A DNA stretch of 64,000 nucleotides from an uncultured Alistipes sp. (GTDB lineage: Bacteria; Bacteroidota; Bacteroidia; Bacteroidales; Rikenellaceae), in NCBI GenBank assembly GCA_900541585.1, contig UQKD01000007.1:56257-120256 (forward strand), written 5' to 3'. Below, piece by piece: positions 1 to 8,503 of the stretch; positions within the stretch are counted from its first letter, which is position 1; each line of letters starts with the position of its first letter. Under the pieces are notes generated by a model. The model saw nothing but the letters and a program-made list of their open reading frames with translations, ran no database searches and had not been told where the DNA came from. A program made the position numbers and the translations under genes.

Positions 1-1
1 C

Positions 2-1210
2 CTGAAAATCGCCGGATGCTCCTACTCCTCCGATCTCGCGCAGCAGTTTTCACGCTCGATTCAGAGGACGATAGACAGTAAGGAGTATCAGGCGATATTC
101 CCTGAAACCTATCTCAACGGCTCGAATATCCGCACGGATTCGCGGGGTTATTTGAGGAATGTCGATCTCTTCGAGATGGTAGGTCATCGAGGGTTTTACA
201 AGGCGGTCGGCGTAGGAGGTTCTTTGACAGGTACACCCGTCGATATTGCGATCATCGACGACCCGGTAAAGGATGCGAACGAGGCGAACTCCATCACTTA
301 CCGACAGAGGGTGTGGGATTGGTACAACACCGTTCTTTCGACCCGTCTGCACAACAATTCGCGGCAGCTCTTCATCATGACGCGTTGGCATGAGGACGAC
401 CTCGCCGGGCGCATCCTCAAAGCCGAGCCGCAGGAGTGGACGGTACTCGCCATCCCTGCGATCTGCGAGCAGGAATACGACGGAGGATTGAGCGAACGGC
501 ATATCGGCGACGCATTGTGGCCGTCGCGCCACTCCATCGAGAAGTTGCAGAAGCAGAAAGCCCGCGCCCCGCGCGAGTTCAATGCCCTGTATCAGCAACA
601 CCCGACCATCGAGGGCGGCAATATCGTGAAAAGGGACTGGTTCCGCACGATTTCGCTTGCCGAGTTCCGGTCGCTGCGATTCAACGAGCCTATACACTTC
701 TACCTCGATACGGCCTATAACAAGAAGAAAAAGGGCCAAGACAACGACCCCAGCGGCGTATTGGCGGCCTGCCGGATCAGGAATTACATCTATCTGATCG
801 ACGCGCAGAAAGTGTATAAGGAGATGCCCGACCTGTTGCGGTTCCTGCCTCAATACATCGCGGCGCATGACGGCAATTCCGAGAGCAAGCTCCATGTCGA
901 GCCGAAAGCCAACGGCGAGAGCGTGGTGCAGATGCTTCAAGAAATCTCGACCCTCAATGTCAAGCGGACGCCCACGCCTACCGATGACAAGGAGGTGCGA
1001 TTACGGGCCGTTTCGCCGCGCGTGGAGTGCGGGCGGGTGTTCATCGTCGAGGGGTCATGGAACGACGATTTTCTCGATGAAGTATGCGGATTTCCGAGCC
1101 AGCCGCACGACGAGTTCGTCGATATTCTCGGATATGCGATAAACGACCTGTACGATGAGGACGACGATATAGATTACGACGTATTGAGCAAGTCGAGTTT
1201 AGGGATGTAA
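2..1210 (+). CDS. Phage terminase large subunit (5' partial)
   Basis: The motor and nuclease that packages phage DNA into proheads. The frame is open from the first bases of the window, so the N-terminus with Walker A is missing; 402 codons remain. Visible landmarks are an ATPase-coupling-like segment near the edge (GCSYSSDLAQQFSRSIQ), a Walker B-like stretch DIAIIDDP near residue 83, and an RNase H-like nuclease domain with an aspartate in HFYLDTAY and a second acidic cluster in EFVDILGYAINDL near the end. An apparent TTG start at 152 is only an internal codon, because conserved ATPase sequence precedes it. It lies 19 bp upstream of the portal gene, as is usual. Confidence 0.93.
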   Translation: MKIAGCSYSSDLAQQFSRSIQRTIDSKEYQAIFPETYLNGSNIRTDSRGYLRNVDLFEMVGHRGFYKAVGVGGSLTGTPVDIAIIDDPVKDANEANSITYRQRVWDWYNTVLSTRLHNNSRQLFIMTRWHEDDLAGRILKAEPQEWTVLAIPAICEQEYDGGLSERHIGDALWPSRHSIEKLQKQKARAPREFNALYQQHPTIEGGNIVKRDWFRTISLAEFRSLRFNEPIHFYLDTAYNKKKKGQDNDPSGVLAACRIRNYIYLIDAQKVYKEMPDLLRFLPQYIAAHDGNSESKLHVEPKANGESVVQMLQEISTLNVKRTPTPTDDKEVRLRAVSPRVECGRVFIVEGSWNDDFLDEVCGFPSQPHDEFVDILGYAINDLYDEDDDIDYDVLSKSSLGM

Positions 1211-1229
1211 ACCAGTAAATTTTAAGGAT

Positions 1230-2747
1230 ATGATGCTATTTGATTTGTTTCGTAATTACCTCAATGCTCTTGTAGGACGGAATCAGGAGTTTGAGAAGCT
1301 GTTGGCCGCCAAAGACATTTCGGCGGTCAAGGAGCGCATGGGCAACCGTATGGATATGGCGATTGCCGCGCTCAAAGAATATGAAGTGTCCACCCATGAA
1401 ATCATGAAGCGGGAGGACAAGATCATCACCGACAAAAAGGGGAATTTCATCCGGTTCGAGCCGGTATGGAAGCTGCCGATCCCCTATCAGGTTTACATCA
1501 ATGAAATCGCCCTCGTATTCCTCTACGGCCGTCCGGTGAAATGGACGCAGCAATCCACCGGGACAGATCAGGCGTTCCAAAAATTTCAGGATGTCATCGA
1601 GCGCACTCACTTCAACAGCAAACTCCGCCAATGCAAGCGCATCGCCGGATCGGAGACCGAAAGTGCAATGCTTTTCCGCGTTTTCCGCGATGCGAACGAT
1701 GAGCCGGACGTTCAGATTCGGGTGCTCGCCAAGAGCAAGGGAGATGAGATTTACACGCGCTGGGATCAGTATGAAAACCTGATCTCCATAGCTTGGGGCT
1801 ACTATGTCCGGGAGCAGGAAAACAGCCTCGTCTATCACTTCGACATCTATACCCCGAATATCATCTACCGATGCACGCGGAAGAGCATCGGATGGGAGGT
1901 CGTCGAAGAGACGAATTTCATCGGCAAGATTCCGCTCATCCTCTTCCAGCAGGACAAGGAATGGAACGGCGTCGAGCCGCTTATCCATCGTGAGGAGCTG
2001 ATCGGCTCGCGCACCGCCGATACGAACGACTATTTCGCCGATCCTATCGCTATCATGGCCGCCGACCTCATCAAGAACCTGCCGGAGAAGAAAGAGGCGG
2101 CGAAACTGCTCGTGACGAACGATTCCGAGGGCGTGGACAAGGCGGCGAAGTACCTGACATGGGACAGTGCGCCGGAAAGCAAGAAACAGGAGATCGAATG
2201 GTTGCAAAATCATATCCTTTCCAAGTCGTTCACCCCGAATATCTCGCTCGACACGCTGAAATCGTTGAGCAATCTGTCGGGAAAAGCCCTGCGGACGGTG
2301 ATGTTGCTTGCCGACATCAAGGCGGCCAAGCACAAGGAAACCCACGACGAGCTGTTATCCCGCACCTCTTCGCTCATCACGGCGATCATCGGCAACGTCC
2401 TCGACGTGCATCTGAAAACCGAGTGCGAGAATCTGAAAATCGGACATGAGTTCCAAGAGCCGTTCGGGGACGACATCGCGGAAGCCCTCGAAAATATCAT
2501 CAAGAGCCTCGACGGCGGCATCATGGCGACCGAAACCGGCGTAGAACTGAACCCTCTCGTCAAGGATAAGAAGCTCGAAATGGAGCGTCTGAAAGCCGAA
2601 GAGGAGGAACGGGCGCAGAAGCAGCAGTCGATTTTCGGTGATATGGAGAACGGCGGGCCTCAATCCGCCTCGGATGGCGGCGACGACCCCGATGACGAAA
2701 ACGGAGATGAAGATGACCCGAAGAACAAGCAGCAACAGAAGAAGTAG
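1230..2747 (+). CDS. Phage portal protein (SPP1 gp6-like)
   Basis: 505 residues. Forms the dodecameric ring at the capsid vertex through which DNA enters and leaves. Position directly between terminase and the gpF-like head protein, its length, and a central region rich in alternating charged and hydrophobic strands fit the SPP1-type portal family. The C-terminus is a low-complexity acidic then basic tail (many D/E, then KQQQKK), common in portals. It starts at the first of two adjacent ATG codons (1230); the next gene begins 7 bp after the stop, so the head genes are probably co-transcribed and translationally coupled. Confidence 0.88.
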   Translation: MMLFDLFRNYLNALVGRNQEFEKLLAAKDISAVKERMGNRMDMAIAALKEYEVSTHEIMKREDKIITDKKGNFIRFEPVWKLPIPYQVYINEIALVFLYGRPVKWTQQSTGTDQAFQKFQDVIERTHFNSKLRQCKRIAGSETESAMLFRVFRDANDEPDVQIRVLAKSKGDEIYTRWDQYENLISIAWGYYVREQENSLVYHFDIYTPNIIYRCTRKSIGWEVVEETNFIGKIPLILFQQDKEWNGVEPLIHREELIGSRTADTNDYFADPIAIMAADLIKNLPEKKEAAKLLVTNDSEGVDKAAKYLTWDSAPESKKQEIEWLQNHILSKSFTPNISLDTLKSLSNLSGKALRTVMLLADIKAAKHKETHDELLSRTSSLITAIIGNVLDVHLKTECENLKIGHEFQEPFGDDIAEALENIIKSLDGGIMATETGVELNPLVKDKKLEMERLKAEEEERAQKQQSIFGDMENGGPQSASDGGDDPDDENGDEDDPKNKQQQKK

Positions 2748-2754
2748 GTAGCCG

Positions 2755-5331
2755 ATGGCAAAAAAAGCATATTCTCCCGACCCGAAAGCGGAAACCATCA
2801 AGCGCATCCAGCGCACGGAGGCTTACGCCGAGAAAGTGAGGCAGCTATTCGCCGCAACGGTGAATGAAATCCTCGCTCTCAACAAATCCGTGCCGACGCT
2901 GGACGAGGGCGTCATGTACTCTTTCGACGGGGATAATATGCGAATCCAAAAGAAAGTCGAGGCATTGCTCCGGCAACTGCATTCGGTGGTAACGACGGCG
3001 ATCCGCAAGGGCATTACCCTCGAATGGGAACAGGCAAACGTCGAATGCGACAAGCTCGTAGCCTCCTGCTTCGGCAAAAAGGTGTTATCCAGCCCGGAGT
3101 TCAGCGCATGGAACAACCGCAATACTGCGGCGATGAACGCCTTTGCCGACCGGACGGAGGATGGCCTCAATCTGTCGGGCCGGATATGGCAGTCGGTTCA
3201 GCAGCTCCGCGATGAAATGGAGATCGCCATGACCGTCGCCATCGGCGAGGGAGATTCGGCGCAGTCCATATCCCGCAAAGTCCGGCAATACCTGAATGAC
3301 CCTGATCTGATGTTCCGCCGTTTCCGCTTCAAGAAAGGCGAAGACGAGCAGGGCAAGCCTATCTATGGGCGGAAGTGGAAAAAGCGCATCAAGGACGAGA
3401 AAACGGGCAAATACCGATGGATCGACTATGAACGCAAGGACTACAAAACCGGATCGGGCGTTTACAAGTCCTCGGCCAAGAATGCCATGCGCGTTGCGAG
3501 GTCGGAAACGAACATCGCATACCGCCGCGCCGACAATGAGCGGTGGCAGCAGATGGATTTCGTCCTCGGCCAGCGTATCCAGCTATCGAAGAACCACCCG
3601 AAGAAAGACATCTGCGACAAGCTGGCAGGCGACTATCCAAAGGATTTCGTATTCGATGGCTGGCATGTGCAATGCTTCTGCTTCGCAACGCCTATCCTGA
3701 TCGACGAGGACGAGATGGCGAAAGTTACGGAGGCATTCCTCAAAGGCGAGAAATACACTCCGCGAGGTAGGCAGATCACCGAATATCCGGCCAATTTCAA
3801 GAAATGGGTGCGGGACAACAAGGAGAATATCCTTGCATCCCGCAATAGAGGCACGGAGCCCTACTTTATTCGCAATAACTCTGCGGCGATTGATGAGATA
3901 CTCAATCCGAAACCGAAAGAGCTTACAATCGCAGAAAAGGCGGCATTACGCCATGAGGCCCGAACACCCGAACAAGAGGCGGCGATTCGGAATGCGTGGG
4001 CCGAACGTCAGAAGAAGCACCAGCAGATCAAGACGGCGGCGAACAATATTGCCAAAGTCGCCGGGGATTATGGCGAGGTCGATTATTCCGCCCTGCAAAA
4101 GTACATCGATGCTGGCGATCTATCAGCCATGCAGACCGAGACCAAGAAAGTCGCGCAGGCCATCCTCGCCGCCAAGAAAGCGGAGCAGGCTCTCGCCGAC
4201 ATTATCCCCAATGCCCACTCGTGGCATAAGCAGTTCACGATGGATCAACTGCACGGGGTGTATAATGCCGTCAAATCGAAGATCGAGAGCTGGTCGGGCT
4301 TATCCCTCGAACAGCAGGCGAAAAAGCTGCATTTCGAGGCTTTCGACTTCCTCGGCGGCAACATGAAAGGCGTTCAGGAAAAGTATCCGACATGGAAAGT
4401 ATCGCAGGAAGCGTACATCAAGGAGCTTAACGCCGTCAATTACAAGATTTCGCTCAAACAAGCGATGGCAGATGTCTCACTTGTCGAACAATGGGCCGAA
4501 GCACATCCGAAGAGCCTCAATGTCGCAAAACTCCTTGCCGATGCAAAGCATGCCATCGCCAACGACGAGGATATTGCGGTTATCAAGCAAAAGGTTTCGC
4601 TCGCGGTAGCCGAAAAGCAGAAACGCGAGATGGAGCAGGCACGGCGCGACGCGAAAAAGGGATTCAAATCTCTCACCTTGCCAAATATCAGCAAGGCAGA
4701 GATAAAGCAACTTCTCGATCAATATGAATCCGAGGATTTTGAAGATGCGGATGCCCGATTGCGCTCAATGACCGGGAGTATATGGAAAAGCCTGACGAAA
4801 GAGGAGCGGATCATCCTGACGAAGTACACGCAGACTTACAGCTATCTGAATGAGCCGTTGCGAGGACAGACCTATTACGGGGCACGAGGCGGCGATGAAT
4901 TTGAACACGACCTGCCTATCCTAACGAGGGCACTTGAAAAGTTCTCCATGCCTCAAAATACCGTCGTCCGACGCGGCGTCGGCAGTTTCGAGATCAACGA
5001 ACTCGGATACGGCCTCGGAGAGCTGAAAATCGGCGATGTGTTCGTCGATAAAGGCTTCCTCTCGACCGCCATCCATAGGGCGGGAGGATTCCATGATACA
5101 TACAATTTGGTGATCGTGGTTCCCAAAGGTGCAAAGGGCGTTTACGCCGAGCCGTTTTCTCATTATACCGACTATAACAAGTTCGAGTATGACGGCAAAA
5201 TATGGGACGGTGAATCGGTTGAATCGGTAAGATCGGAAATGGAGTGGATCGGACAGCGAGGCAGCCAATTCCGTGTGCTCAAAAAGCAGGGCAGAACGAT
5301 CTACCTGCAAATGATCGGACAGCTCAAATAG
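2755..5331 (+). CDS. Mu gpF-like head morphogenesis protein fused to an ADP-ribosyltransferase domain
   Basis: 858 residues. Residues about 150-330 carry the gpF/SPP1 gp7 minor head region (SAKNAMRVARSETNIAYRRA, then DICDKLAGDYP and WHVQCFCFATPIL). Residues about 380-690 are helical linker. The C-terminal 160 residues look like a VIP2/exoenzyme-type ADP-ribosyltransferase: arginine in TVVRRG (R739/R740), the STS-like strand FLSTA (S770-T771) and the ExE motif E828-M-E830 followed by QRGSQFRVL. This R-S-E triad is the catalytic signature, so the domain may be active. Since gp7-type proteins can enter the cell with the DNA, the domain could act on the host at infection (inference). A glycohydrolase of opposite activity is encoded 0.4 kb away on the other strand. 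Confidence 0.87.
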   Translation: MAKKAYSPDPKAETIKRIQRTEAYAEKVRQLFAATVNEILALNKSVPTLDEGVMYSFDGDNMRIQKKVEALLRQLHSVVTTAIRKGITLEWEQANVECDKLVASCFGKKVLSSPEFSAWNNRNTAAMNAFADRTEDGLNLSGRIWQSVQQLRDEMEIAMTVAIGEGDSAQSISRKVRQYLNDPDLMFRRFRFKKGEDEQGKPIYGRKWKKRIKDEKTGKYRWIDYERKDYKTGSGVYKSSAKNAMRVARSETNIAYRRADNERWQQMDFVLGQRIQLSKNHPKKDICDKLAGDYPKDFVFDGWHVQCFCFATPILIDEDEMAKVTEAFLKGEKYTPRGRQITEYPANFKKWVRDNKENILASRNRGTEPYFIRNNSAAIDEILNPKPKELTIAEKAALRHEARTPEQEAAIRNAWAERQKKHQQIKTAANNIAKVAGDYGEVDYSALQKYIDAGDLSAMQTETKKVAQAILAAKKAEQALADIIPNAHSWHKQFTMDQLHGVYNAVKSKIESWSGLSLEQQAKKLHFEAFDFLGGNMKGVQEKYPTWKVSQEAYIKELNAVNYKISLKQAMADVSLVEQWAEAHPKSLNVAKLLADAKHAIANDEDIAVIKQKVSLAVAEKQKREMEQARRDAKKGFKSLTLPNISKAEIKQLLDQYESEDFEDADARLRSMTGSIWKSLTKEERIILTKYTQTYSYLNEPLRGQTYYGARGGDEFEHDLPILTRALEKFSMPQNTVVRRGVGSFEINELGYGLGELKIGDVFVDKGFLSTAIHRAGGFHDTYNLVIVVPKGAKGVYAEPFSHYTDYNKFEYDGKIWDGESVESVRSEMEWIGQRGSQFRVLKKQGRTIYLQMIGQLK

Positions 5332-5332
5332 A

Positions 5333-5356
5333 AAGGGAGTGCAATCGCGCTCCCTT
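5333..5356. terminator. Bidirectional terminator-like hairpin between convergent genes
   Basis: AAGGGAGTGC pairs with GCGCTCCCTT around an AATC loop (10 pairs, one G-U). It lies between the end of the rightward head gene and the stop codon of the leftward 112-residue gene, where transcription from both sides should stop. Confidence 0.6.
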
Positions 5357-5693
5357 ACTTGTAGTATCGCTTGTAGAATTTCTTGAACGGCTCGACGCAA
5401 TCCATCATCGACGACATATTGCCCTGTGCATAGCGATTAAACAGCATGGATTTCAAGGTAATCGGCACTCCGTCCGCATTCTCGAACTCTGCCAATCCGA
5501 CCGCAGTATATTCGTCGAGGTTTCGACTTTCAGAGGCATTCGCATCGCCTCTTGCGATGACCGCCATAGTATCGTGAACCCATGTCCGCTCGTAAAGCCA
5601 GAGCATCGTTTTGTTTTGGTCTTTGCCCTTATATGGGTTCTCCCGCTCGCCTTTATAGTAGCGGCAGTATTGCAGTAAATCGGATTCTTTCAT
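5355..5693 (-). CDS. Hypothetical phage protein, 112 aa
   Basis: Not recognised. Soluble, rich in Tyr, Lys and acidic residues (N-terminus MKESDLLQYCRYYKGERENP, C-terminus FKKFYKRYYK). No signal peptide or membrane segment. Its ATG overlaps the last base of the stop codon of the ADP-ribosylglycohydrolase gene, so it is the last gene of that leftward operon and is probably translated by coupling. A role alongside the glycohydrolase is possible but unsupported beyond the linkage. Confidence 0.7.
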   Translation of the reverse strand: MKESDLLQYCRYYKGERENPYKGKDQNKTMLWLYERTWVHDTMAVIARGDANASESRNLDEYTAVGLAEFENADGVPITLKSMLFNRYAQGNMSSMMDCVEPFKKFYKRYYK

Positions 5694-6469
5694 CAGTACG
5701 TTGCATAAAATTTCTTAATAACATTCTGCATATCTTTCGGCAGATAGCTCATCGCGGTCTCTATGGTCGTAAGATCGACACCGAAACGGGCCTTTGCGAG
5801 CGATCCGACGATAGCTCCGAGCGTATCGCTGTCGCCTCCGTAGAGAATGGCCTTGCGGATGGCATCCTCGAATGAATCGCTCTCTTTGATGATATGAAAG
5901 GCCAGCGGGACGCACCCCTGACACGTTTCGTCGAACTTGCCCCTCGGAATGAGATTCTGCTCCCAGTCCGCGCCGTAGAACATCCCGACCATTTCGAGGG
6001 CCTGATTGAGGGCCAAAACATCGCAGAAAGGATCGCAACTCCGCATCAGGTAAATCGCCCGTGCAACCACCATCGCCCCGATGATTCCGTCGGGATGGTC
6101 GTGCGTGATCTTGGCCGTCTCCATCGCCTGCCGGATCACCTCTTGCTCCGTATCGAACGCATAGGCGACAGGGCTGACCCGCATCGCCGCGCCATTGCCG
6201 AAGCTGTTGTACGGCTGCGGATCGGGAGAATTGAGCCACAAGGCGAAAGACGCTCCGTATGCACCCATCGGATTGGGGTATTTCCTACACCAACGTAGGA
6301 TGCTCGCCCGATAGTCCTCCCCACGCAAAATTGCATCGGCAATCGCCACCGTGCAGATCGTGTCGTCGGTAAAACTGCACTCCGGGGAGAACAGCGCGAA
6401 ATTCCCATCCCGCGTATTGTTGAACTCGAATCGAGAGCCTACTATGTCACCAATTATCGCACCTATCAT
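5693..6469 (-). CDS. ADP-ribosylglycohydrolase (DraG/ARH family)
   Basis: 258 residues, close to the usual length of single-domain ADP-ribosylglycohydrolases, which remove ADP-ribose from proteins or small molecules using a dinuclear Mg centre. All family landmarks are present: MIGAIIGDIVGSRFE at the start, TDDT (D35, D36), GNGAAMRVSP (91-100), ITHDHPDGI (121-129) and GGDSDTLGAI (211-220) with the metal-binding aspartates. No signal peptide, so cytoplasmic. It sits in a tight four-gene leftward operon inside the phage head region, beside a rightward gene whose product ends in an ADP-ribosyltransferase domain. It may reverse that activity or counter host ADP-ribosylating defence toxins; both are inference. 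Confidence 0.93.
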   Translation of the reverse strand: MIGAIIGDIVGSRFEFNNTRDGNFALFSPECSFTDDTICTVAIADAILRGEDYRASILRWCRKYPNPMGAYGASFALWLNSPDPQPYNSFGNGAAMRVSPVAYAFDTEQEVIRQAMETAKITHDHPDGIIGAMVVARAIYLMRSCDPFCDVLALNQALEMVGMFYGADWEQNLIPRGKFDETCQGCVPLAFHIIKESDSFEDAIRKAILYGGDSDTLGAIVGSLAKARFGVDLTTIETAMSYLPKDMQNVIKKFYATY

Positions 6470-6470
6470 A

Positions 6471-6689
6471 TCAAAAATTTTTAGAATCTATCACTTCGTC
6501 TATGTCCAGCACCCCGTCGGCGTTCTCTTTCATCGAATGCAGGTAGATATAGCCATTTCGGTAAAATGAAACCTTTGCCAGCTTTTCACGATACATAGCC
6601 TCCGCTTTCGCCCTATCGACAAAATACAGATGCGTAATGAGATCGTATGAATCCGCAACATAGGTCAGCCGATATACTTTGCTATCCAT
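6471..6689 (-). CDS. Hypothetical phage protein, 72 aa
   Basis: Not recognised. A small protein starting MDSKVYRLTYVADSYDLITH, with alternating beta-like and charged segments (SFYRNGYIYLHSMKE) and an acidic C-terminus. It overlaps the upstream gene by 8 bp and ends 1 bp before the glycohydrolase gene, so it belongs to the same operon. Translation coupling across the junctions is likely. Confidence 0.65.
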   Translation of the reverse strand: MDSKVYRLTYVADSYDLITHLYFVDRAKAEAMYREKLAKVSFYRNGYIYLHSMKENADGVLDIDEVIDSKNF

Positions 6690-6930
6690 CGCACTCCGAT
6701 TTTAATGACCGTCCTCTCGTCTTGCGCTGGATTTGCCCGATGCGAATGAGGACTTTCTTGTTCTCGTATTCGCTTCTACCCCTCGTCGCATTCGTGAGGG
6801 ACTTGTATGTGATGCCGACCGCCCCGATAGGAACGGTATCGTAGATCGCTTTCAGGGAACCGAAGTAGAAGTCGGTTTCGCCGTTGTACGGCTCCTTGAA
6901 CTGCAAATGCACTATCTTCTTTGCTTCCAT
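6682..6930 (-). CDS. Hypothetical phage protein, 82 aa, first gene of glycohydrolase operon
   Basis: Not recognised. An upstream in-frame ATG at 6999 exists, but a -7 box (TAAATTTG) at 6946-6953 lies between the two, so I start at the ATG at 6930 (MEAKKIVHLQFKEPYNGETD). The body contains GSLKAIYDTVPIGAVGITYKSL and a basic C-terminal end, resembling a small nucleic-acid- or protein-binding fold but with no identifiable domain. First of four tightly packed leftward genes leading to the ADP-ribosylglycohydrolase. Confidence 0.6.
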   Translation of the reverse strand: MEAKKIVHLQFKEPYNGETDFYFGSLKAIYDTVPIGAVGITYKSLTNATRGRSEYENKKVLIRIGQIQRKTRGRSLKSECDG

Positions 6931-6945
6931 AATCCAATACTTGTG

Positions 6946-6953
6946 CAAATTTA
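6946..6953 (-). promoter_or_regulatory. Candidate Bacteroidetes -7 box for the glycohydrolase operon
   Basis: Read leftward the sequence is TAAATTTG, a match to the Bacteroides -7 consensus TAnnTTTG. The predicted transcription start would be only about 9 nt from the ATG at 6930, so the leader would be very short. I see no convincing -33 element at 19-21 bp. Confidence 0.5.
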
Positions 6954-7180
6954 CCGCTTTTCCGGCGTTCTGCCACGCTTTCGCGCAAGAATCGATCAAT
7001 CTACCGACCCGACCGCAGATATTCGAAAATTGGCGGCATTTTCATTTTTCTTTTTTCGCGGAACTTTTTTCTTTTTCAACGGATGAATTTACGAGGGTCT
7101 TGCCCGATAGGTGATCCGGTTTTTTCGACGAAAAAACTTCCCCTATATCTATCTTATTATCTATATATTCTTATCTTCTG

Positions 7181-7243
7181 TGCAGGGGTCGTTGCACCCG
7201 TCGTTGCAGGGGTCGTTGCTGTACCCGTTGCACCCCGTCGTGC
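7181..7243. repeat. Tandem 12-bp GTCGTTGCA repeats
   Basis: Successive 12-bp units are GGGGTCGTTGCA (7185), CCCGTCGTTGCA (7197), GGGGTCGTTGCT (7209), GTACCCGTTGCA (7221) and a degenerate fifth unit (7233-7243). A further CGTTGCACCC occurs at about 7344 and CGTTGCAT near 7568. The spacing is constant, as in iterons. Confidence 0.75.
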
Positions 7244-7357
7244 TATTCTACTGGTAGTCATCGTGTTATATACATCAAATATCATTGCGCCCCTAAATAC
7301 GCTAAATATCAGATATTTTACACACAATCAACGCATTAAACATCGTTGCACCCTATT

Positions 7358-7366
7358 TGTGGATAA
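7358..7366 (-). promoter_or_regulatory. DnaA-box match
   Basis: TGTGGATAA on the plus strand is the exact reverse complement of the classical DnaA box TTATCCACA. One box alone can occur by chance; its position beside tandem repeats and AT-rich DNA makes it worth recording. Confidence 0.45.
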
Positions 7367-7533
7367 AATACTCTATCGCCGAATGCACGAGGATAAAATG
7401 CGTGGCGGTCTGCCTGCATTGATCCGCCCACGGATTGTATAGGTTCAAGGCCAACGCGCGGTACAACTCCGGAATTTCGCTTTGACGCGCGATACCAGCC
7501 TCCTATAACTGACCCTCCTTGCGCCTTTCATAA

Positions 7534-7562
7534 GGGCCTCCCATTTTGAAGACGGGAGACCC
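7534..7562 (-). terminator. Hairpin downstream of leftward operon (terminator-like)
   Basis: GGGCCTCCC pairs with GGGAGACCC (one internal mismatch) around an 11-nt loop, 26 bp past the stop of the DUF932-like gene in its direction of transcription. There is no clear U-run, so termination is uncertain. Confidence 0.35.
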
Positions 7563-7587
7563 TCGCACGTTGCATCGAGATACATGG

Positions 7588-8484
7588 CTAAATTCCGAAT
7601 TGCTCCGACAAGAACCCGACCATCGCCCTGTTCTGCGGCAAAAGGGCCGGAATATCCATCGTATCGGCTTTATACAACTCCGTTGCGCCGTTGTATAAGT
7701 CCCATACCGTGACCTTGCCGTTCTGATAATAGCGATACATCATATCCTCGGTAAGCCGCGAGATTTGCGACTGATTGAGCGGATAGGTGCGATTCTCCCT
7801 GATTTCTGCGATATGGGTATCACATTTCACCCGGAGGGCCGTCAGCATCCCGATCAGCGTGAACATCTGCTGCACGTCGATGGGGATTTGCTTCATCCTC
7901 TCGATCTTCTCCCGCTCGGTAACAACGATGCGGCGGGCATCGACGATCCATGACTTCACGATGTCGAGGATTTCGGGAATCGTTACGCCATTGCCTCGCC
8001 CCGATCCTTTCTCCGAGTAGGTCGAAATGTACTGATCCGCGCAGAGCATACATTGGTTATGGCAGATCATCACCATATTGCCGAACCCGACCTGTATTCC
8101 TTTCTGATGGAATGCGACGGCAAGGTTGGTCGTATTATCGGCATCATCGAAATTCGTGATGCGGATGTTGGCGAATACCCTGCGGAGGATATGCGCTTCG
8201 ACGGCCCGCTCTCCGTATTGCTCCTCTACCTGCGGCAAGAGGACGACACCCGGAGTATTGCGGTCTTTGTTCTGCGCTGCGAAGAGGTCGTAAACCTCGA
8301 CATCGTAATTCTGCGCGTTGCACATGCCGATAATCTGATTCAGCAGCTCATAGTGATAAATGCCCCGTAGCGGCTTTCCGTAGATGTCGTTCTCCTTGTG
8401 GGTTCGCGCCAGTTGATCGAGGGAAAGGGTCTGCACCTTTGCTTTCTCAAAGTCGAAAAATTTGTTGTTCAATGTCGTTTCCAT
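7588..8484 (-). CDS. DUF932-like phage/plasmid protein
   Basis: 298 residues from the ATG at 8484 (METTLNNKFFDFEKAKVQTL); a longer frame to 8580 has no comparable start context and would run into the upstream gene. The C-terminal KVTVWDLYNGATELYKAD resembles the end of DUF932 proteins, which occur on phages and plasmids and are of unknown function. HNQCMLCADQYIST in the middle matches the region around the conserved N and T/S of such proteins. No signal peptide or membrane segment. Last gene of a five-gene leftward operon starting at 9872. Confidence 0.6.
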   Translation of the reverse strand: METTLNNKFFDFEKAKVQTLSLDQLARTHKENDIYGKPLRGIYHYELLNQIIGMCNAQNYDVEVYDLFAAQNKDRNTPGVVLLPQVEEQYGERAVEAHILRRVFANIRITNFDDADNTTNLAVAFHQKGIQVGFGNMVMICHNQCMLCADQYISTYSEKGSGRGNGVTIPEILDIVKSWIVDARRIVVTEREKIERMKQIPIDVQQMFTLIGMLTALRVKCDTHIAEIRENRTYPLNQSQISRLTEDMMYRYYQNGKVTVWDLYNGATELYKADTMDIPALLPQNRAMVGFLSEQFGI

Positions 8485-8503
8485 AATGCGTTGAATTTTG
8501 AAT

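Larger units (their letters stand above)
7000..7587. other. Non-coding, repeat-rich gap between two leftward operons; possible replication origin
   Basis: With the leader of the next operon this is a 657-bp gap (6931-7587) without a convincing gene. It contains T-rich tracts (about 7040-7080), a 19-bp near-perfect inverted repeat at 7119-7137 (GTTTTTTCG-A-CGAAAAAAC), 12-bp tandem repeats at 7181-7243, an AT-rich stretch (about 7255-7335), a perfect DnaA-box match at 7358-7366 and a hairpin at 7534-7562. Iteron-like repeats, a DnaA box and AT-rich DNA together resemble a replication origin. A packaging site or regulatory hub is the alternative. Confidence 0.4.

Noticed and set aside
7181..7243. 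CRISPR array
   Set aside because: Units are directly adjacent 12-bp tandem repeats with no spacers.
7083..7442. 119-codon hydrophobic frame in the repeat-rich gap
   Set aside because: Its hydrophobic stretch is created by the GTTGCA repeats; no domain and no promoter in that direction.
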